From Caryophanales bacterium UBA3620 (GTDB lineage Bacteria > Bacillota_I > Bacilli_A > RF39 > UBA660): a stretch of 26,264 nt of DNA. The notes below the pieces were generated by a model, which had not been told where the DNA came from, did no database searches, and was given only the letters and a program-made list of their open reading frames with translations. Shown here one piece after another: positions 22,417-26,264 of the stretch (position 1 is its first letter; every line of letters starts with the position of its first letter). The translations under genes were made by a program, and so were the position numbers. The stretch is from positions 1 to 26,264 of the forward strand of contig DFLL01000012.1 of assembly GCA_002375205.1 (NCBI GenBank), given 5' to 3'.

Positions 22417-23062
22417 TATAATATATGAAGATAACCATCTCCTAGTAATAGAAAAACCAATAAATATACCCGTACAAAAAGATAACACAAATGATATCGA
22501 TTTAATAACAATGTTAAAAGACTACCGAAAAAAGAATGAAAATAAACCAGGTGAAGCCTACCTAGGATTAGTCCATAGGTTAGATAGACCAGTCGGAGGA
22601 ATAATGGTCTTTGCCAAAACCTCAAAAGCAGCTTCTAGATTAAGTGACCAAATAAGAACAAATACCTTTCATAAAACCTATCTAGCGGTTATTCAAGGAG
22701 TAATTCCTAAAGAAGGAATATTCGAAGACTACCTAGTTAAAAATGAAAAAGAAAATATTAGTTATGTAACTAGTAAAGAAAAAGGAAAATATTCTAAACT
22801 AGAATATAAATTACTAAATACTAAAGATAATTTATCATTAGTAAGAATAAACTTAATAACAGGAAGATCTCATCAAATAAGAGTCCAATTCTCCTCTAGA
22901 AATCATCCATTAATCGGAGACTCTAAATATGGAGATAATCCAAATAATATAAGTATAGCCTTATATGCTGAAAGTATTACCTTTAATCACCCTACAACTA
23001 AAGAAAAACTAACATTTACTCTAAATAAACCTAATAGATACCCATTTAATATATTTAAATAA
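22394..23062 (+). CDS. RluA-family pseudouridine synthase
   Basis: A 222-aa protein that isomerises uridine to pseudouridine in rRNA or tRNA; which site is unknown. The catalytic motif is HRLDRPVGGIMVFAKTSKAA (61-80), with the Asp nucleophile at 64. Other family parts: IIYEDNHLLVIEKPINIPVQ near the start and LITGRSHQIRVQFSSRNHPL followed by LIGDSKYG. No S4 domain, so it belongs to the small form common in Firmicutes. Start: ATG 22394 with weak TGGAA upstream; a GTG at 22385 is an alternative. Either way it overlaps the methyltransferase by 23-32 bp in another frame, implying translational coupling. Confidence 0.93.
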   Translation: MEKLPKINIIYEDNHLLVIEKPINIPVQKDNTNDIDLITMLKDYRKKNENKPGEAYLGLVHRLDRPVGGIMVFAKTSKAASRLSDQIRTNTFHKTYLAVIQGVIPKEGIFEDYLVKNEKENISYVTSKEKGKYSKLEYKLLNTKDNLSLVRINLITGRSHQIRVQFSSRNHPLIGDSKYGDNPNNISIALYAESITFNHPTTKEKLTFTLNKPNRYPFNIFK

Positions 23063-23072
23063 AGGAGAAAAA

Positions 23073-23762
23073 ATGAACTATAGTAATATAAATATAAGTT
23101 ATGATTTACTAATATGGATAGGATTAATAATAACAATAATATCTCAATTACTAATAAAGATAACATATAGTAAATATCAAAAACAAGAAAATAAAAAAAG
23201 ATTAACTGGTTTTGATGTAGCAAGACAAATACTAGATAAAAATGGACTAAAAGATATCTTAATACTAGAAACATCAGGCTACCTAACAGATCATTATGAC
23301 CCTACAAAAAAAGTAGTAAAACTATCTACTGATATCTATCATGGAACTACTATATCATCAGCCTCAGTAGCAGCCCATGAATGTGGTCATGCTATTCAAG
23401 ATAAAGAAAATTATACTCCTATGCGTATAAGATCTAAAATAGTACCAACAGTTAATCTATTTACCAAATTAGGATACTTATCTATTATTATTGGAGCTAT
23501 CTTTGACTATAGACTAATGATAATAGGAGTATTATTACTACTAAGTATCTTATTATTCCAAATAATAACCTTACCTGTAGAATTCAACGCATCAATTAGA
23601 GCATTAAAACAAATAGATAAATTAAATCTATTATCTAATGATGAACAAAAAGGAGCAAAAAAAGTCCTAACAGCAGCAGCCTTTACTTATGTAGCTTCCG
23701 TTCTTACTACCCTACTTCAAATACTAAGATATGTCCTAATAGCAAATTCAAGAAGAAGATAA
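23073..23762 (+). CDS. yugP: YugP-family zinc-dependent membrane metallopeptidase
   Basis: A 229-aa membrane protease. The zinc motif HECGH is at 102-106 with catalytic Glu103; a Glu at 170 in LPVEFNASIRAL is the expected third ligand. It is preceded by the family sequence TSGYLTDHYDPTKKVVKLS and YHGTTISSASVAAHE. Membrane segments: about 11-30, then a hydrophobic region at about 133-168, and a possible last one near 205-222. The role of the YugP family is poorly known. Shine-Dalgarno AAAGGAG, 10 bp after the pseudouridine synthase, so it ends the three-gene run. Confidence 0.92.
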   Translation: MNYSNINISYDLLIWIGLIITIISQLLIKITYSKYQKQENKKRLTGFDVARQILDKNGLKDILILETSGYLTDHYDPTKKVVKLSTDIYHGTTISSASVAAHECGHAIQDKENYTPMRIRSKIVPTVNLFTKLGYLSIIIGAIFDYRLMIIGVLLLLSILLFQIITLPVEFNASIRALKQIDKLNLLSNDEQKGAKKVLTAAAFTYVASVLTTLLQILRYVLIANSRRR

Positions 23763-23813
23763 TTTCTTTACAAACGTCTAATTATTTGGTATTTTTAAGA
23801 AAAAGAGGTAACT

Positions 23814-24787
23814 ATGAAAAAAGTGCTAATATTATTTGGAGGTAAATCCTATGAACACCAAATATCATGCTTATCTGCAAAAACAATCTTAGAAAATATT
23901 GATAGAAAAAAAATATGATGTATCTGTTGTAGGAATAGATTTATCTAATAATTGGTACGTTTTTAATGACAATATAGAATTATTGAAAAAAGAAAACGAA
24001 TGGAAAAATGGAAATATAACTAAAATAAACAACGTAATTGATTATTAAAAAAAATTCGACATAGTATTTCCAATAATACATGAAAATCCAGAAGAAAATG
24101 GTAATCTTCAAGGATTATTTAACCTATTTAATTTAAATATGTAGGCACTGACTTACTAGGTTCAATCATTAGTTATGACAAAGAATTGACCAAAATAATA
24201 TGTGAAAAGCATAATATTCCCCGAATTCCATATATCACCATTAAGGAAAACGAATCAGTCGATAAAATGACTCTTGAATATCCTGTTATTATTAAACCTG
24301 CAAAATGCGGTTCATCTATCGGAATAAATATAGCCCATAATCAAAAAAATTAAATAAATATGTTAAAGAAGCATTCAAATATGATGATAAAATAGTAATT
24401 GAAAAATTTGTTAAAGCACAAGAATTAGAATGTGCCGTCTTAGAAGACAAAGTATTAAATGTATCTCCTGTCGGAGAAATAAAATCAGTAAATAAATTTT
24501 ATGTTTATGAAGCAAAATATGAAAAAGATAGCAATCTAATAATACCAGCCGAAATATCAAAAAGTCTAGAAACAAGAATTCAAAAGCTTTCCTTGCAAAT
24601 ATTTAAAGTGTTAGAATTAAAAAAATTAGCAAGAATAGATTTTCTATATGATTATACCAATGATACTCTTTATTTCAACGAAGTAAATACTATGCCAGGT
24701 TTTACTAACATTAGCATGTATCCACTTCTATTTAAAGAATATGGTATTAATATTAGTGAGTTAATAAAAAAATTAATAGAAAAATAA
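23814..24787 (+). pseudogene. ddl: Decayed D-alanine--D-alanine ligase gene (ddl)
   Basis: Joining the frames gives an almost full-length ligase of the ATP-grasp family. It starts MKKVLILFGGKSYEHQISCL (ATG 23814, with AGAGGT upstream), passes FDIVFPIIHENPEENGNLQG, VGTDLLGSIISYDKE, YPVIIKPAKCGSSIGINIA, IARIDFLYD-like KLARIDFLYD and NEVNTMPGFTNISMYPLL, and ends at TAA 24785-24787. Four lesions break it: +1 in an eight-A run (about 23906-23913), an in-frame TAA (24046-24048), -1 near 24137, and -1 in a seven-A run (24343-24349). The usual HGxxGEDG motif has also lost its Gly after His (HENPEENG), so the decay looks biological and not only a base-calling problem. An intact ddl elsewhere in the genome would be expected. 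The longest open piece is only 64 codons. Confidence 0.88.
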
Positions 24788-24879
24788 AACTTTTTTAATT
24801 GTTTCTTATGACTAGTTTTAAATATAATTATTTCATTTTGTATTCAATGTCAAATCAGTGTCAACAAGGCAAAAAATTA

Positions 24880-24908
24880 TTGTCTTATTGAAAAAAGCAA
24901 TATATAAT
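24880..24908 (+). promoter_or_regulatory. Putative sigma-A promoter for the duplicated-domain gene
   Basis: TTGTCT (24880-24885), 17-bp spacer, TATAAT (24903-24908). Transcription would start next to the AGGAGG at 24915-24920, giving a very short leader and ruling out the in-frame ATG at 24858 as the start. Confidence 0.65.
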
Positions 24909-24929
24909 AAATTTAGGAGGTGCGAAAAA

Positions 24930-25484
24930 GTGCAAAAATTTAATATTAATAACAACGTAAAAATTAAATTGACTGAAGCAGGAATAGATATTTTGAAAAA
25001 GGAACGTCCAAACTTATTAGAAATTTATAACAATCGCATTGACAAAGACGGCTACACCCAAGTGCAGTTGTGGGAAGTTATGAATGTATTTGGAAAACAT
25101 TGTTATAATGGTAACAACAATCTGCCATTTGAGACTAATATTATAATACCGGGCGAATATACAGATGATCAGATAGATAAAATATTTAATATTAATGACT
25201 ATGTAGATATTAAATTAACTGAAGCAGGAATTAATGTTTTAAAAGAACAGCACGAAGAGATGGTAAATTTTTATTCAAATCAACCAGGAGTTCAAAAAAT
25301 GTTTGGTAATTTTAAAGCCCCAAAAGTTGATGAAAACGGTTATACTCAAGAGCAATTTTGGGTAGTAATGAACAAGTTCGGCCAATGTTTATATAACGGA
25401 AATCAAAGTCTACCATTTGAACCTACTATTGCAATATCAAAAGAATATTTAGAAGAACAGAAAACTCCTAAAAAAGCAAAATAG
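24930..25484 (+). CDS. Unknown protein made of two copies of a 65-80-residue domain
   Basis: A 184-aa soluble protein starting at GTG 24930, nine bases after AGGAGG. It consists of two copies of one domain: residues 6-74 and 88-170. Both have V.IKLTEAGI..LK, then DGYTQ.Q.W.VMN.FG and C.YNGN..LPFE, ending in a beta-like stretch (TNIII, TIAI). Copy 2 has an extra loop of about 14 residues (NQPGVQKMFGNF). No membrane segment or signal peptide. I have seen the YNGN/LPFE type of motif in phage and accessory genes, but cannot name the family. Its codons are less AT-biased than the neighbours (CGC, CGG, GGC appear), and it lies beside a dead gene and a strong hairpin, consistent with an acquired gene (inference). 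Confidence 0.8.
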   Translation: MQKFNINNNVKIKLTEAGIDILKKERPNLLEIYNNRIDKDGYTQVQLWEVMNVFGKHCYNGNNNLPFETNIIIPGEYTDDQIDKIFNINDYVDIKLTEAGINVLKEQHEEMVNFYSNQPGVQKMFGNFKAPKVDENGYTQEQFWVVMNKFGQCLYNGNQSLPFEPTIAISKEYLEEQKTPKKAK

Positions 25485-25562
25485 ACTTAGAAAAAATGAC
25501 AATTATTCATATAACAATAATATATAGGATTTTTTATCCTATATTTTTTCTAAAAAGTCTAT
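25481..25562 (+). terminator. Terminator nested in a longer inverted repeat
   Basis: Inner hairpin: ATATAGGAT / ATCCTATAT (25522-25530 with 25536-25544), T5 loop, then TTTTTT. Outer repeat: 25481-25497 pairs with 25543-25562 (ATAGACTT...AGTCTAT arms) with a 3-nt bulge, and starts in the stop codon of the preceding gene. Inner and outer stems share 25543-25544. Confidence 0.75.
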
Positions 25563-25564
25563 AT

Positions 25565-25593
25565 TTGCTTATTTTTAAATAATCTGCTATAAT
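25565..25593 (+). promoter_or_regulatory. Sigma-A promoter for engB
   Basis: TTGCTT (25565-25570), 17-bp spacer, TATAAT (25588-25593), beginning two bases after the outer inverted repeat of the preceding terminator. Confidence 0.75.
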
Positions 25594-25610
25594 GAAAGCG
25601 GTGATGCCAA

Positions 25611-26195
25611 ATGAAAATAAATGAAATAGAACTAATAATATCAGCAGTTAGAGAAAGTCAGTATCCTACTGATATCAAACCAGAGTTTCTACTCGTAGGA
25701 AGAAGTAATGTAGGTAAAAGTACTTTTATTAATGCCATTATTAATAGAAAGAATTATGCTAGAACATCAGCAACTCCTGGTAAAACTGAGACTCTAAACT
25801 TCTATAAAGTAAATGATGAATTTTACTTAGTAGATGCTCCAGGATATGGTTTTGCTAAAGTAAGAAATTCATTAAAAAAGAAGTTTGGCCTAATAATAGA
25901 AAACTATTTAAAGTCAAGAGATAACCTGCAAATGGTCTTCTTATTAATAGACTTTAGACATAAACCAACAGAAGATGATATATTAATGTATAACTATTTA
26001 AAATACTATAATATACCAGTAACAATAATATGTACTAAAGTAGATAAAGTATCTAAAAATAGTATTGAAAAAAATAAAAACATTATAACGAAAGAACTAA
26101 ATATAAAAGATAACGATAATTTAATATTATTCTCAGGAGTAACTAAATTAGGAAAAGAAAGTGTTTATGAGGAAATAGCTAAATACCTTAAGTAG
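25611..26195 (+). CDS. engB: Ribosome biogenesis GTPase EngB (YsxC/YihA)
   Basis: A 194-aa GTPase, the normal length. G-motifs in order: P-loop GRSNVGKS (30-37), G2 with TPGKT (55-59), G3 DAPGYGFA (75-82), G4 TKVDK (142-146), and G5 FSGVTKLG near the C-terminus. It is essential in B. subtilis, where it assists late assembly of the 50S subunit. The ATG at 25611 follows GGTGATG and a clear promoter; in B. subtilis the gene lies next to lonA, which is not seen here. The terminator stem begins inside the last codons. Confidence 0.96.
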   Translation: MKINEIELIISAVRESQYPTDIKPEFLLVGRSNVGKSTFINAIINRKNYARTSATPGKTETLNFYKVNDEFYLVDAPGYGFAKVRNSLKKKFGLIIENYLKSRDNLQMVFLLIDFRHKPTEDDILMYNYLKYYNIPVTIICTKVDKVSKNSIEKNKNIITKELNIKDNDNLILFSGVTKLGKESVYEEIAKYLK

Positions 26196-26212
26196 CAGAT
26201 TTCCTCTTTTTT
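26169..26212 (+). terminator. Terminator of engB, overlapping its coding end
   Basis: GAGGAAAT (26169-26176, within engB) pairs with ATTTCCTC (26199-26206), followed by TTTTTT. An inner GCTA / TAGC pair extends the stem with small bulges. Confidence 0.65.
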
Positions 26213-26225
26213 CATACATTAAAGT

Positions 26226-26264
26226 ATGAGTAATATAATAATAAAAAAAGAAAATAATAATACT
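26226..26264 (+). CDS. Possible start of a further gene, cut by the window end
   Basis: ATG at 26226 opens a frame of 13 codons (MSNIIIKKENNNT) that runs off the window. No Shine-Dalgarno precedes it and it begins in the arm of a small CATAC/GTATG hairpin, so it may be chance. Nothing can be said of its function. Confidence 0.2.
   Translation, partial: MSNIIIKKENNNT

Noticed and set aside
22413..23274. Two Leu/Tyr-rich minus-strand frames opposite the pseudouridine synthase and YugP
   Set aside because: They look membrane-like only because antisense of Lys/Asn-rich genes gives Leu/Phe; real genes occupy the other strand.
1409..26195. Mycoplasma-type genetic code (UGA as Trp), considered because the lineage looks Mollicutes-like
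   Set aside because: TGA ends the 398-aa and ybxB genes, and conserved Trp positions use TGG.

Overview
This is an AT-rich, gene-dense bacterial chromosome segment. Gene order and protein sequences point to a low-GC Firmicutes/Bacilli relative, probably an uncultured gut lineage in the RF39/Mollicutes-like neighbourhood; that placement is inference. UGA is read as a stop (two genes end in TGA, at 8798-8800 and 10540-10542) and Trp is TGG, so this is the standard bacterial code and not the Mycoplasma code. GatB is of the cysteine-poor Bacilli type. The secE-nusG-rplK-rplA-rplJ-rplL-ybxB-rpoB-rpoC order is the Bacillus order.

Layout. 1-14809 (minus strand, so read right to left): secE-nusG, rplK-rplA, the L10 leader with rplJ-rplL, a 102-aa unknown gene, a ybxB-type methyltransferase, a pair of related membrane-anchored surface proteins (one collagen-like), rpoB-rpoC, a 317-aa two-pass membrane protein and a BofA-family protein. 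The surface pair and the 102-aa gene are extra genes inside an otherwise near-universal transcription/translation cluster. The cluster is split into units by consensus sigma-A promoters before almost every block. 14810-15337: a divergent tRNA-Asn with its terminator, then a gene-free stretch with several hairpins, an inverted copy of part of the tRNA, and what looks like the tail of a lost gene. 15338-18484: the gatCAB operon (minus), which completes Asn-tRNA and Gln-tRNA synthesis. 18661-19922: an XRE regulator, a small membrane protein and an Hsp20 chaperone (plus). 19951-21369: a large single-pass membrane protein (minus), back to back with a plus-strand run: a RlmI-like methyltransferase, an RluA-type pseudouridine synthase and a YugP zinc protease. 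Then come a decayed D-Ala-D-Ala ligase gene (three frameshifts and one stop), an unknown protein made of a duplicated domain, and the GTPase EngB.

The most interesting signals are: (1) an exact 30-bp terminator duplicated on both sides of the 102-aa gene, in which the end of the terminator stem also supplies the -35 box (TTGCTT) of the next gene's promoter; the same design recurs in front of bofA; (2) the surface-protein pair, which shares two Trp-rich modules but separates them with a collagen stretch in one protein and an Asn/Asp-rich linker in the other; (3) a tandem Cys-x14-Cys repeat in the 317-aa membrane protein; (4) the degraded ddl gene. I saw no CRISPR array, insertion sequence, phage or defence system.
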